A stretch of DNA of 32,668 nucleotides. It comes from Dehalococcoidia bacterium (lineage in GTDB: Bacteria > Chloroflexota > Dehalococcoidia > UBA2979). The translations under genes and the position numbers were made by a program. Shown here in pieces: positions 1-9,514 of this stretch. The notes under the pieces are model-generated. The model made no database searches. It was given only the letters and a program-made list of their open reading frames with translations, and was not told where the DNA came from. Location of the stretch: assembly GCA_009692765.1 (NCBI GenBank), contig SHYQ01000007.1, positions 1 to 32,668 of the forward strand, in the 5' to 3' direction. Numbering within the stretch: position 1 is the first letter of the stretch; the number at the start of each line of letters is the position of its first letter.

Positions 1-19
1 AGGCGCGGCGCAGGGCGGG

Positions 20-889
20 GTGATGGCATTGACGACTGAGCAGGCGGGATTCAAGCAGATGGCCGTGGAGGACTTCCGGATCACGGAAGAGCCGTTCTAC
101 CTCCCCATCAGCGACGAGGTCGAACTCTTTGAGGTGGCGTACCGGGAAAAGATACCGGTGCTGCTCAAGGGCCCGACCGGCGCCGGCAAGACCCGCTTCG
201 TCGAGTACATGTCGTGGCGGCTGCACAACCGCGACGGGCGTGGCCACCGTGAGGGCGTGCCGCTGATCACCGTCGCCTGCCACGAAGACCTGACCGCCTC
301 CGACCTCGTCGGACGCTACCTGCTCGAGGGCGAGGAGACGCGCTGGATCGACGGCCCGATCGCCCGCGCCGTGAAGAACGGCGCGATCTGTTACCTCGAC
401 GAGATCGTCGAGGCGCGCAAGGACACCACCGTCCTGATCCACCCGCTCACGGACTACCGCCGCCTGCTGCCGCTGGAGAAGCGCGGCGAGCTGCTGGAGG
501 CCGCCGACGGCTTCCTGCTGGTGATGTCCTACAACCCCGGCTACCAGTCCGCGTTGAAGGATCTGAAGCACTCCACGCGCCAGCGCTTCATCGCGATCGA
601 GTTCGACTACCCACCGCGCGATCTGGAAACGCAGATCATCGCGCGGGAGTCGGGCGTGGATCCCGCGATCGCGGGGGAACTCGCGAAACTCGCGGAGAAG
701 GTGCGCCACCTGAAGGAGCACGGCCTGGGCGAGGGGGTCTCCACGCGCCTGCTGGTGTACGCGGGCAAGCTGATCGTGCAGGGCATCGCACCCCGCCGCG
801 CCTGCCAGGTCGCCATCGTGTGGGCGCTCACCGACGACCATGAAGTGCAGCGCTCCATCGAGGAAGTCGTATCCTCGATCTTCGAGTAG
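20..889 (+). CDS. CbbQ/NirQ/NorQ-type AAA+ ATPase (MoxR-like)
   Basis: ORF track; Walker [10 protein letters not shown], Walker B-like [10 protein letters not shown], family features of NorQ/CbbQ; followed by a VWA-domain partner gene. Confidence 0.9.
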   Translation: MMALTTEQAGFKQMAVEDFRITEEPFYLPISDEVELFEVAYREKIPVLLKGPTGAGKTRFVEYMSWRLHNRDGRGHREGVPLITVACHEDLTASDLVGRYLLEGEETRWIDGPIARAVKNGAICYLDEIVEARKDTTVLIHPLTDYRRLLPLEKRGELLEAADGFLLVMSYNPGYQSALKDLKHSTRQRFIAIEFDYPPRDLETQIIARESGVDPAIAGELAKLAEKVRHLKEHGLGEGVSTRLLVYAGKLIVQGIAPRRACQVAIVWALTDDHEVQRSIEEVVSSIFE

Positions 890-900
890 TCTTCGAGTAG
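879..900 (+). repeat. 11-bp tandem duplication (tcttcgagtag x2) spanning the norQ-like stop codon
   Basis: tcttcgagtag at 879-889 and 890-900. Confidence 0.8.
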
Positions 901-935
901 CAGGAGCGAGCAGCAGCGCGCGCCCGGGGAGTGCG

Positions 936-3900
936 ATGAGCCGCGCGACCGAACTCTCGCTCCGTTACGCCGCCGAGCTGAAGGGCTACGGCGCCGCGCT
1001 GCCGGACGACTTCCTCACCGCCGCGACCGCGCTCGAATCGCGCCTCCCCGCTGAGGCGCTGGACGCATGGGCGCAGTCCGGCATCGAGCTCGCGGCCTCG
1101 TCGCTGCGGGCGTGGGAGGCGGCGGCGGAGTACTTCCGCGCCAGCCCCCACGTGGTCGAGCGCCTGGGCTTCGACGGCATGCGCCAGTGGTCGGGCATCG
1201 CGGCCGAGTTGTCGCAACGCTCCTCGCTGATGGCGGCGGCGTTCCTGAAGTCGACGCCGGAGGCGCTGCAGAGCCTCCGCGCCGATCAACTCGACGCGTG
1301 GTCGCAGCAGGGCGACCGCCTCTGCCGCGGCAACTGGAAGTCGATCGCGCTCTCGTCGCTGTACTTCCAGGTGAGCCCCGGCCTGCTGCGCGCCACCTCG
1401 CTCGAGGCCGTGGGTCGGATCGTCGACATCGTCGACCAACTGACCGAGCGCTCGTACGAGCTCGCCACGACCTGCCTGGAGACGGCGCCCGCGATCTTCG
1501 CGGCGCTGCCGGTGCCGGACCGCGAGCCGTTCCTGCGCTTCGCGCGCGCCGTTGCGCGGGCATCGTGGGCCGACATCCGCCTCTACTTCGAACGCGGGCC
1601 AAAGCTCACCGAAGGCATCGCGCCCTTGGAGCGCGCGCGCTTCCTGGACCTCGCCGCGCGCGTCACGGCCGAGGTGGGGCGGCAGGGCTTCCCGCTGTTC
1701 GCCGACTCCGCGCAGGCCCTCGGTAGCATGCCCTTCGAACTGCACGCCGGCCTGCTCGCGTTCGCCGAGCGCCTCTCCATCGGCAGCCCCACCGCGGCGA
1801 TGGAGTACCTGAAGTCAGCGCCGTTCGTGAGCAGCCGGCTCACCGAACTGCAGATGGCGCGCTGGGCCGACGTGGGCGCGAGCATCCTGAACGACGAGCA
1901 CAACCCGGAGGGGGCGGAGGCGTACTTCCGCCTGGAGTCCGCGCGCGCGGAGGAGACGCTGTCCACGCTGTCCGCTCGCGTGGAGCTGACCAACGTCAAC
2001 CAGTTGCTGCGCATGTACGCGAAGGCGCTCTCCGGCGAGTCGGTCGCCGTGCAGTCCGCCGAGGCACTCGTTGATCGCAACATCGGCTGGGTCACCGAGT
2101 CCTCCGCCACCACGGAGGGCAACGCGATCTACCTCCCGCCCCACGTCGCCACGTTCGAGGACCAGGAGGCCAACTTCCAGGCCTACAAGGTGTTCACCAC
2201 CCACCAGACCGGGCGCATGGAGTTCGGCTCGTTCCGGTACGAGTTCGGCCAGGACGGCGAGCACGTGCCCGGCACCGCCGGCCGCCGCGAGTTGCGCGTG
2301 GAGGAGCAGCGCCTGAACCGCGCCGCAGAAACCGGCACGCCGCTGAAAGAGTACATCGCGCCGGTCACGCCGATGCAGCGCTACTTCAACATGTTCGACG
2401 ACCGCTCGCTCGTCCTTGGCCTGTTCACGATCGCCGAGGATACGCGCATCGATGCGCGCACCGGCCTCGAGTACGGCGGCATCCGCCGCTGGCTGCGCGT
2501 GCTCCAGGAGCATGAGGGGAACCACCGCCCGCCCATCGAGCTGATGGGCCTGCGACAGGCGTACATGGAGAACCTGCTGCGCGTGTCGCTCGGCGTACCG
2601 GAACGCATGCGCTGGCCGCAGTCGCTGGCGGAGTACATGAAGCGCGGTATCGCCGCGCTGAAGATGGTGGAGCTCGCGGGCGCCAACGTGCAGGACTCCG
2701 CCGAGGTGGCCGCGGCGATCTACGACATCGCCCTCGCGATCCCCAACGTGCCGGAGGCCTTCGCCGACGGCAAGTTCGAGCCGATGTCGGAGGACATGAT
2801 GTCGATCGCCCCGGGCATGCCGGGGGAGGGCGAAGGCGAGCCCTCCAACATGCCGGGCGGCGAGGAGATGGAGTTCGAGAACCCGCCGCAGCCGGAGTTC
2901 CGCGGCGACTTCAAGCCGGAGCTCGTGCAGCTGATGGCGAAGCTGAAGGCGCAGCAGGACGGCGGCGAGGACGGGCCGACCTCCCCGCTCACCAAGGAGC
3001 AGTTGATGGAGCTGCTCCAGAACTCCGCCGAGATCTCGCTGGGCGACTGGACCGAGGGCGACCTGGACGCCAGCCTGGGCGCGTTTCTCGACAACATCGA
3101 GCAGGAGGCGGGCAAGCCCGCGGGCGATCAGCAGCCCAGCGACCAGGCGGACGGCGGCGACACCCAGGACGGCGGCAAGGGCGACGGCGGCGAGAGCGAC
3201 CTGCCCGCGCAGATCGACTGGTTCTATTACGACGAGTGGGACTTCCGCGCCTCCGACTACCGCCCTCGCTGGACGCGCGTCGGCGAGCGTTTCTCCGAGG
3301 AGGGCGACGGCGAGTTCTACCAGGAGACGCTGCGCAAGTACCACGGCCTGGTCATGGAGACGCGCCGCCAGTTCGAGATGATGCGCCCCGAGTCGTTCAA
3401 GAAGATCAAGCGCCTGGAGGACGGCGACGAGTTGGACCTCGACCTCGCGATCGAGTTCCACGTTGACCGCCGCGCGGGCGTCGGCCCGCAGGCGCGGATC
3501 TACAACCGCCGCAACAAGGTGCAGCGTGACGTCGCCGTCGCGTTCCTGCTCGACATGTCCGCGTCCACCGACGAGGAGATCGAGAAGCAGCGGCAGCAGT
3601 ACGACACGAACGACAAGGACGACTTCGACGGCGACCCGCGCAAGTACTTCCAGTGGCTTGCCGCGCGCCGCGCGAAGAACGCGATCGAGCCGCCGAAGCG
3701 CATCATCGACCTCGAGAAGGAGTCGACGGTGTTGATCGTTCAGGCGCTGGAGGCGATTGGCGACGCCTACGGGATCTTCGGCTTCTCCGGGTACGGCCGT
3801 GACAACGTGGAGTTCCACGTCATCAAGAACCTGGACGAGCAGATGTCGGAGCGCGTGCAGAAGCGCATCGGCAAGATCGAGCCGATTCGCTCGACGCGCA

Positions 3901-4226
3901 TGGGCCCGGCGATCCGGCACACGATCCACAAGCTGGACGAGTACGAGGCGAAGGTGAAGATACTCATTCTCGTCTCGGACGGCCGGCCGCAGGATCACGG
4001 CTACGGTCGCGACCGCACCGAGAAGGAATACGCGGTGCATGACACCAAGCAGGCGCTGCTGGAGGCGAAGCGGAAGGGCATCACGCCGTTCCTGATCACC
4101 GTCGACAAGGAAGGCCACGACTACCTGAAGCAGATGTGTGACGACATCGGCTACGAGGTGGTGGATGACCTGGAGACGCTGCCGCGCCGCCTGCCGACGC
4201 TGTACCGCCACCTCGCCTCCGACTAG
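936..4226 (+). CDS. NorD/CbbO-like VWA-domain protein with long N-terminal helical-repeat region
   Basis: ATG at 936 is in frame with the 840..4226 ORF; C-terminal VWA MIDAS (LLDMSAST) and LVSDGRPQD; directly downstream of the NorQ-like ATPase. Confidence 0.85.
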   Translation: MSRATELSLRYAAELKGYGAALPDDFLTAATALESRLPAEALDAWAQSGIELAASSLRAWEAAAEYFRASPHVVERLGFDGMRQWSGIAAELSQRSSLMAAAFLKSTPEALQSLRADQLDAWSQQGDRLCRGNWKSIALSSLYFQVSPGLLRATSLEAVGRIVDIVDQLTERSYELATTCLETAPAIFAALPVPDREPFLRFARAVARASWADIRLYFERGPKLTEGIAPLERARFLDLAARVTAEVGRQGFPLFADSAQALGSMPFELHAGLLAFAERLSIGSPTAAMEYLKSAPFVSSRLTELQMARWADVGASILNDEHNPEGAEAYFRLESARAEETLSTLSARVELTNVNQLLRMYAKALSGESVAVQSAEALVDRNIGWVTESSATTEGNAIYLPPHVATFEDQEANFQAYKVFTTHQTGRMEFGSFRYEFGQDGEHVPGTAGRRELRVEEQRLNRAAETGTPLKEYIAPVTPMQRYFNMFDDRSLVLGLFTIAEDTRIDARTGLEYGGIRRWLRVLQEHEGNHRPPIELMGLRQAYMENLLRVSLGVPERMRWPQSLAEYMKRGIAALKMVELAGANVQDSAEVAAAIYDIALAIPNVPEAFADGKFEPMSEDMMSIAPGMPGEGEGEPSNMPGGEEMEFENPPQPEFRGDFKPELVQLMAKLKAQQDGGEDGPTSPLTKEQLMELLQNSAEISLGDWTEGDLDASLGAFLDNIEQEAGKPAGDQQPSDQADGGDTQDGGKGDGGESDLPAQIDWFYYDEWDFRASDYRPRWTRVGERFSEEGDGEFYQETLRKYHGLVMETRRQFEMMRPESFKKIKRLEDGDELDLDLAIEFHVDRRAGVGPQARIYNRRNKVQRDVAVAFLLDMSASTDEEIEKQRQQYDTNDKDDFDGDPRKYFQWLAARRAKNAIEPPKRIIDLEKESTVLIVQALEAIGDAYGIFGFSGYGRDNVEFHVIKNLDEQMSERVQKRIGKIEPIRSTRMGPAIRHTIHKLDEYEAKVKILILVSDGRPQDHGYGRDRTEKEYAVHDTKQALLEAKRKGITPFLITVDKEGHDYLKQMCDDIGYEVVDDLETLPRRLPTLYRHLASD

Positions 4227-4313
4227 CGCCCCGACTAGCACCGCCGAGTGGCCGCGAGGCACGCAGCGCACGCGGCGCACGCGGCGCACAAGCGGCACAG
4301 AAGCACAGGTACG

Positions 4314-4364
4314 GAAACACGCAAGAAGAGGCCCCGCGCAGCGGGGCCTCTTCTTGCGTGTTTC
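4314..4364. terminator. Bidirectional terminator-like hairpin between convergent genes
   Basis: Perfect 24-bp stem GAAACACGCAAGAAGAGGCCCCGC / GCGGGGCCTCTTCTTGCGTGTTTC with 3-nt loop (gca), between converging CDSs. Confidence 0.85.
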
Positions 4365-4681
4365 GGTCGACTTCAGTTGGTTGCGACCGTGCGCATATTG
4401 CTTGCGCGTGAGATCGGAATCTCAATGCCCAGTCGTTGTGACTGGAGGATGATCTGTCGGCGGTTTAGCGCCGACGCGGTGCTCGGTCCAAGGGCGGAAC
4501 CCTCTAGGACTAACGAACGGCTCGTGTCCCCTCTCGGAAGCGTTCGGGTGGCTGCACTCCGCCTCCTTCCGCCTGATTCAGTATCGTCATTCTACTCCAG
4601 CCCGCCAGTGCTATGCGTGCGATTCGCGCAGGATCGCTCGGCAATTCGCGCAGGAACGCGCGCCGGTGTCGCGAGCGGCGA

Positions 4682-5842
4682 TCAGCGCGTGAGGCGGTAG
4701 CGAACGATGCGATCCGCTGGACCGTGCGCCCACACCTCGGGCGCAGCTTCGCCGCGCTCCTCCAGCACGTCGAGGTGGCCGATCACCTCCGTCAGTGCCT
4801 GCCCGATGCGGGCCGCGGGGAGCCGCGGGAACAGCCCGCGCACGATCTCGTAGGCGGTGACGCCGCCCGTCGTGTCGCTCGCCCGTTCGAGGTGGGCGCG
4901 TACCAGCCGCGAGCGGCGCGCGTGGTGCTCCGCGAACTGCGTGAACAGGCGCTGCGGGTCGTCCACCACCGCGCCGTGGCCGGGGAGGATGCGCCGCACG
5001 TCCAGCGCGCGGAGCGCCTGCACAGATCGCAGGAACGGCGGCAGCGAGGGCCAGCGCCCAACCTCGCCGTGGGCGGCCTCGGGTTCGGCTTCGCGGGTCG
5101 CCCGCGCATCGCGCGCGGTCGCGAGGCGTGGCGCGGCAGCGAGGTTCGTCGCGATCACGGGAAACTGGAGGCCGGGCGTGGGCACCGTCGTCGGCAGCAG
5201 CGTGTCACCCGAGCAGAGATCGCCCGCGCCATCCTCGTCGGCGACGAACACGACGAGGTTGCCCGGGGTGTGGCCCGGCGCGGCGATCAGGTGCAGCGTG
5301 CGCTCGTTCGCCAGCGCGCCATCGAGCGCAAAAGTGTCGCCGTCCTGCGCCGCCTCGAAGGCCTCCGTGGGGCACGCCTCCCAGCGCAGCGACCGCCCCG
5401 CGTGCCGCCCGCCGCGCGTCCACGCCGTGAGCGCAGTGACGATCGCGTCCAGCACGTCCGGCGGGCAGCCGTGCGAGCGCATCTCTTCGATGCGGCGCGC
5501 GCGGATCGCGTCGTACGCCGCGTGGCCCGCCGCGAGCATCGGCAGCGCCTCCGGCATCGCGACGATGCGCGCCCCCTCCGCCGCCCAGCGCGCCGCGAGT
5601 CCCGCGTGGTCGATGTGCTCGTGCGTGACCACCACCGCGCGCACGTCCCCCGGCGCGCACCCGATCGCGCGCGCCTGTTCCAGCAACACCTCCCACGCGG
5701 TCACGCAGTCCTCGCCAGTCCCGAAGCTCGTGTCGATCCCGGCGTCCACGAGCAGCCAGCCACCCTCGGCCAGCCGGAACGGCCAGATGTTGTTGTCGCC
5801 AAGGACGAGCGGGGTGGGGGGGAGTGCGGGCATGGGTGTCAT
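4682..5842 (-). CDS. MBL-fold metallo-hydrolase
   Basis: VVVTHEHIDHAGLAARW (HxHxDH-type), APGHTPGNLVVF, ILPGHG motifs; start chosen at MTPMPALPP. Confidence 0.9.
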   Translation of the reverse strand: MTPMPALPPTPLVLGDNNIWPFRLAEGGWLLVDAGIDTSFGTGEDCVTAWEVLLEQARAIGCAPGDVRAVVVTHEHIDHAGLAARWAAEGARIVAMPEALPMLAAGHAAYDAIRARRIEEMRSHGCPPDVLDAIVTALTAWTRGGRHAGRSLRWEACPTEAFEAAQDGDTFALDGALANERTLHLIAAPGHTPGNLVVFVADEDGAGDLCSGDTLLPTTVPTPGLQFPVIATNLAAAPRLATARDARATREAEPEAAHGEVGRWPSLPPFLRSVQALRALDVRRILPGHGAVVDDPQRLFTQFAEHHARRSRLVRAHLERASDTTGGVTAYEIVRGLFPRLPAARIGQALTEVIGHLDVLEERGEAAPEVWAHGPADRIVRYRLTR

Positions 5843-5894
5843 CGTAGAGATGTGGCGGCAAGCGTGATATGAGTCGCCGGGGAAACCCTCCCCC

Positions 5895-5962
5895 CGCCCT
5901 CTCCCGCTTCGCAGGCGAGGGGGCCAGAGTTCAGAACCCTCTCCTGCGGAGCGGGAGAGGGC
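5895..5962. repeat. Palindromic interspersed repeat, family 1, copy A
   Basis: 68 bp with 2 mismatches to 6386..6453; imperfect palindrome with GCCCTCTCCCGCTTCGC ... GCGGAGCGGGAGAGGGC arms. Confidence 0.9.
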
Positions 5963-5988
5963 AGGGTGAGGGTTGGATTGGAGCACTC

Positions 5989-6363
5989 ATGCCAGGCGCC
6001 GAGGAGGATCGAACCTGGCGAAACGGGACGCCACCATCGCGCCGGCAGACGCTTCGACGCACCGAGACCGACGCCGAGCGCGCGCTGTGGGCGCTGCTTC
6101 GTTCGCGGAGTCTCGATGGCCACAAGTTCAGGCGTCAGCACTCGGGGGGGCCGTACATCCTCGATTTCACCTGCGCGGAGGCGCACCTCGCGGTCGAGGT
6201 GGATGGCAGCCAGCACTACACCGCTGACGGGCTCGCCAGCGACGCTGCTCGCACCGCGTACCTTGAGGCAGCGGGCGTGCGCGTGCTGCGCTTCTCGAAC
6301 CGCGACGTGCTGACGAACGCTGCGGGCGTGCTGGAAGCGATCCTGCAGGCGCTTGGGGCGTAG
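5989..6363 (+). CDS. DUF559 domain (Vsr-like PD-(D/E)XK) endonuclease
   Basis: DFTCAEAHLAVEVDGSQH core typical of DUF559; ATG at 5989 avoids translating the upstream repeat. Confidence 0.85.
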   Translation: MPGAEEDRTWRNGTPPSRRQTLRRTETDAERALWALLRSRSLDGHKFRRQHSGGPYILDFTCAEAHLAVEVDGSQHYTADGLASDAARTAYLEAAGVRVLRFSNRDVLTNAAGVLEAILQALGA

Positions 6364-6385
6364 TTGGGGCCACCCTCACCCCCCC

Positions 6386-6453
6386 CGCCCTCTCCCGCTT
6401 CGCAGGCGAGGGGGCCAGAATTCAGAACCTTCTCCTGCGGAGCGGGAGAGGGC
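6386..6453. repeat. Palindromic interspersed repeat, family 1, copy B
   Basis: Direct-orientation copy of 5895..5962, 66/68 identical by eye. Confidence 0.9.
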
Positions 6454-6652
6454 GGGGGAGGGCTTCCCAACCACGCCGGCTACTTCGAGGATCCCGACTA
6501 CCACCTTTGGAGGTCGTGTGGAATCCGGCGTGGGATACGGAGGAGATTCGCCTGACGCGAGTTGATTCCATATCGATGGTGACGATAGGTTAGGACGATG
6601 GCTTGGCGGAACGAGCGCCACAGAACGCAAGAACGATCAACGAGGATGAATC

Positions 6653-7063
6653 ATGAAGAGGCACGCCTTAACAATCCTGGCGTACGTGGTGGCGACCTTT
6701 GTCACGCAGGCGATATCGCATTTCTCGATCGCTGCCGACCACTACGCAACGGTGACCTACATTCGCAAGGAGCCGATGTTTCAGTTCGGCTTGCTGGCCA
6801 TTCTCATTCAGGGCGGCGTCCTCTCCGTGCTGTACACGCGTTTCGTGGGCGGCCAGAGCACGATGAAGAGTGCGCTCGGCTTCTCCTAGCTCATGGGTGC
6901 GTTCTTGGTTTCCTACATCGCCCTCGACGAGGTGGCGAAGTACATGGTGCCCTCGACCGCGAGTTGGATCGCAGTTGAACTGGGGGCTGGACTGATCCAG
7001 TACACGGTCTTCGGCCTTCTTCTCGGCCTTGTCTATCGTGAACGAGCGACGCGCGGCGCATGA
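6653..7063 (+). pseudogene. Small multi-pass membrane protein interrupted by an in-frame TAG (6887-6889)
   Basis: MKRHALTILAYVV...SALGFS*LMGAFLVSYIALDEVAKYMVP...LVYRERATRGA; the same frame stays hydrophobic and protein-like after the TAG; GAGGA upstream of the ATG. Confidence 0.7.
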
Positions 7064-7108
7064 CTCTCGTTGGTGGCCGGCGTTGGATAGTTGGCTGGCA
7101 ACTGCCCC

Positions 7109-8368
7109 CTACTTCCCTGAAGCCGCGCGTTCCATGAGGTACCGGCGCAGCATGGTCAGCGCCTGCAGCACGATGCGGCGCTTCGACTGCTCGCGGCCCT
7201 GGAAGTAGCGGAACGTTGTGTACTCCATGCGCGTGCCGTCGAAGAGCGCGAGGTGCATCGTGCCGGAGGGCTGGCCCTCGATCGGCTCGGCACCGGCGAT
7301 GCCGGTGACTGCGAGGCCGAGGTCGGTGCCGAGGCGCTCGCGCGCGGCGGTCGCCATCGCCTCGGCGGTCTCGCGCGAGATCACGCCGTGGCGCGCGGGC
7401 ACCTCGGCGGGGACGCCCATCGCCACCTTCACCTCGGTCCAGTAGGTGACCAGGCTGCCCTTGAAGTAGTCGGACGCGCCCTCGATGTCCGTGATCGCGT
7501 CGGCGATCGCGCCGCCGCTCGCGCTCTCCATCAGCCCGAGCGTCAGCCCCTGGTCGCGCAGCATCCGCCCCACGCCCGAGGCGAGCGAATCGTCGTCGAT
7601 GCCCCAGATCGCGTGGCCGAGGATGCGCCGCGCCTGCTCCTCCACGGGGCGGATCAGCGCCCACGCCTCCTCGCGCGTGCGCGCCTTCGCAGCGATGCGC
7701 GCGCTCACGCCGTCCGCGCGCGCGTAGATGCCGATCGAGGGGTTGGTGCCGGCGAGCAGCGGCGACAGCATCTCGTCGATCGCCGCCTCGCCGATGCCGG
7801 TCGTCTTCAGCGTGCGCGCGACGAGGATGGAGTCGGCGCGGCGCTCCAGTTCCGGCGCCACCTCGGCGTCCCACATGTGGTGCATCTCCGCGGGCGGGCC
7901 GGGCATCACCGCGATCACCCGCTTCTCACCCGCGGGGCCGTCACGCTCCACCCACCAGCCGGGCGCGGTGCCTCGCGGGTTGGGGATGGCGCGCGCGCTG
8001 GGGATGAGCTTCGCCTGCTTGATGTTGCGCGCCGGCATCTCGCGCACCCCGCGCGCCTCGAACAGCGCGCGCAGCACGCGCTCCTGATCAGCGTCGACGA
8101 ACATCGCCTCGCCCAGCATCTCCGCGATCGTCTCGCGCGTGATGTCGTCCTCGGTGGGGCCGAGGCCGCCCGTGCAGAAGATGTACTCGGAGCGCTCCCA
8201 CGCGCGCGCGAACGCCTCGCGCAGGCGGCCGGGGTTGTCGCCCACCTGCGTCACCCACAGCAGGTCGATGCCGTACTCGGGCAGCGCGCTCGCGATGTAT
8301 GCCGCGTTGGTGTCCGTGATCTCACCGAACATGATCTCGGTGCCGATCGAAAGAATCTCCGCGCGCAT
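7109..8368 (-). CDS. cinA: CinA: competence/damage-inducible protein / nicotinamide-nucleotide amidase
   Basis: N-terminal MoaB-like domain (MRAEILSIGTEIMFGEITDTN, FCTGGLGPTEDD) and C-terminal PncC-like domain (VTGIAGAEP). Confidence 0.92.
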   Translation of the reverse strand: MRAEILSIGTEIMFGEITDTNAAYIASALPEYGIDLLWVTQVGDNPGRLREAFARAWERSEYIFCTGGLGPTEDDITRETIAEMLGEAMFVDADQERVLRALFEARGVREMPARNIKQAKLIPSARAIPNPRGTAPGWWVERDGPAGEKRVIAVMPGPPAEMHHMWDAEVAPELERRADSILVARTLKTTGIGEAAIDEMLSPLLAGTNPSIGIYARADGVSARIAAKARTREEAWALIRPVEEQARRILGHAIWGIDDDSLASGVGRMLRDQGLTLGLMESASGGAIADAITDIEGASDYFKGSLVTYWTEVKVAMGVPAEVPARHGVISRETAEAMATAARERLGTDLGLAVTGIAGAEPIEGQPSGTMHLALFDGTRMEYTTFRYFQGREQSKRRIVLQALTMLRRYLMERAASGK

Positions 8369-8385
8369 TGTTCTACCCCTCTGTG

Positions 8386-8409
8386 CCCCGCACCGCGTTG
8401 GGTGCGGGG
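8386..8409. other. Hairpin in the cinA/moxR divergent intergenic region
   Basis: ccccgcacc-gcgttg-ggtgcgggg, 9-bp perfect stem. Confidence 0.45.
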
Positions 8410-8519
8410 GCAGGATAGCAGCGCAGCGTGCCGGGCCAGCGGTCCAGCACGGCGCGCCGCCGCCTCTGCTATCCTCGGCCTCCCACGAGCAGCGGAGGTC
8501 CCCTCCGGCGGAGGTCAGC

Positions 8520-9494
8520 GTGCAGGAACGAGGCGACGGCGAACTGGCGGCGGCGGTTCGCGCGGTAGCGGACCGCATCCGCGCCAACGTGGGGCGGGTG
8601 ATCGTCGGTGCGGACGAGGCGGTGAACCTCGTGCTCGTGGCGCTGCTCGCGGGGGGGCACGTGCTGCTGGAGGACGTCCCCGGCACCGGCAAGACGACGA
8701 TGGCGCGCGCCTTCGCGGCGAGCATCGGCGGGACGTTCCGGCGCATCCAGTTCACGCCGGACCTGATGCCCTCGGACGTGCTGGGCATCAACTACTACTC
8801 GCAGAAGAGCGGCGAGTTCGAGTTCCGCGCCGGCCCGCTCCACGCCAACATCGTGCTCGCGGACGAGATCAACCGCGCGACGCCGCGCACCCAGTCCGCG
8901 CTGCTGGAGGCGATGGAGGAACACACGATCACGATGGACGGCGAGACGCGCGTGCTCCCGCGCCCGTTCGTGGTGCTCGCGACGCAGAACCCGATCGAGC
9001 TCGAAGGCACCTTCCCGCTGCCCGAGGCGCAACTGGACCGCTTCTTGCTCCGCCTCCACATCGGCTACCCGGACGTGGAGGGCGAGTTCGCCGTGCTGCG
9101 GCGCTTCGAGAGCGCCTCCCCCCTCGAGGACCTGCGCCCGGTGGTGCAGCCGGAGGAACTGGTGGCGCTGTCTGCGCGGCTCCCCGGCGTACACGTGGAG
9201 GATGCCGTGGCGCGCTACGCCGTGGCGCTGGTGCGCGCGACGCGCGATCACGCCGCGTTCGACCTCGGCGCCAGCCCCCGCGCCACGCTCGCGCTGTTCC
9301 GTGCGGCGCGCGCCTACGCCGCGATCCACGGGCGGGACTACGTGCGGCCGGACGACCTGAAGGCGCTGGCGCACCCCGTGCTCGCCCACCGCCTGCTGCT
9401 CTCCAGCAACACGCGACTGCGCGGCCGCACCGCCGACGATGTGCTGGCCGAGATCATCGGCGAGGTGCCGGTGCCGGTCGCGGACGCGGTCTAG
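8520..9494 (+). CDS. MoxR family AAA+ ATPase
   Basis: LLEDVPGTGKTTMARAFA, FTPDLMPSDVLG, ADEINRATPRTQSALLEAMEE, ATQNPIELEGTFPLPEAQLDRF; GTG start at 8520. Confidence 0.93.
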   Translation: MQERGDGELAAAVRAVADRIRANVGRVIVGADEAVNLVLVALLAGGHVLLEDVPGTGKTTMARAFAASIGGTFRRIQFTPDLMPSDVLGINYYSQKSGEFEFRAGPLHANIVLADEINRATPRTQSALLEAMEEHTITMDGETRVLPRPFVVLATQNPIELEGTFPLPEAQLDRFLLRLHIGYPDVEGEFAVLRRFESASPLEDLRPVVQPEELVALSARLPGVHVEDAVARYAVALVRATRDHAAFDLGASPRATLALFRAARAYAAIHGRDYVRPDDLKALAHPVLAHRLLLSSNTRLRGRTADDVLAEIIGEVPVPVADAV

Positions 9495-9514
9495 TTGGCA
9501 CATCCAGGAAGACT

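Noticed and set aside
1815-4298. 827-aa reverse-strand ORF opposite the NorD-like gene
   Set aside because: Antisense open frame typical of high-GC coding DNA; His/Val/Arg/Leu-rich with no recognisable domain, while the + strand encodes a clear VWA protein.
4250-4300. gcgcacgcg short tandem repeats after the NorD-like stop
   Set aside because: Brief low-complexity stretch, no evidence of function.
4500-4580. T-box-like GGGTGG...CCGCC string
   Set aside because: Lacks the T-box antiterminator consensus and no downstream + strand gene to regulate.
5869-5988. N-terminal extension of DUF559 (NPPPALSRFAGEGARVQNPLLRSGRGQGEG)
   Set aside because: Translation of the family 1 palindromic repeat, not protein-like; start placed at 5989.
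6470-6600. Short open frames (e.g. GYFEDPDYHLW..., VWNPAWDTEEIRLTRVDSISMVTIG)
   Set aside because: Too short and no consistent frame; might be a gene remnant but unsupported.
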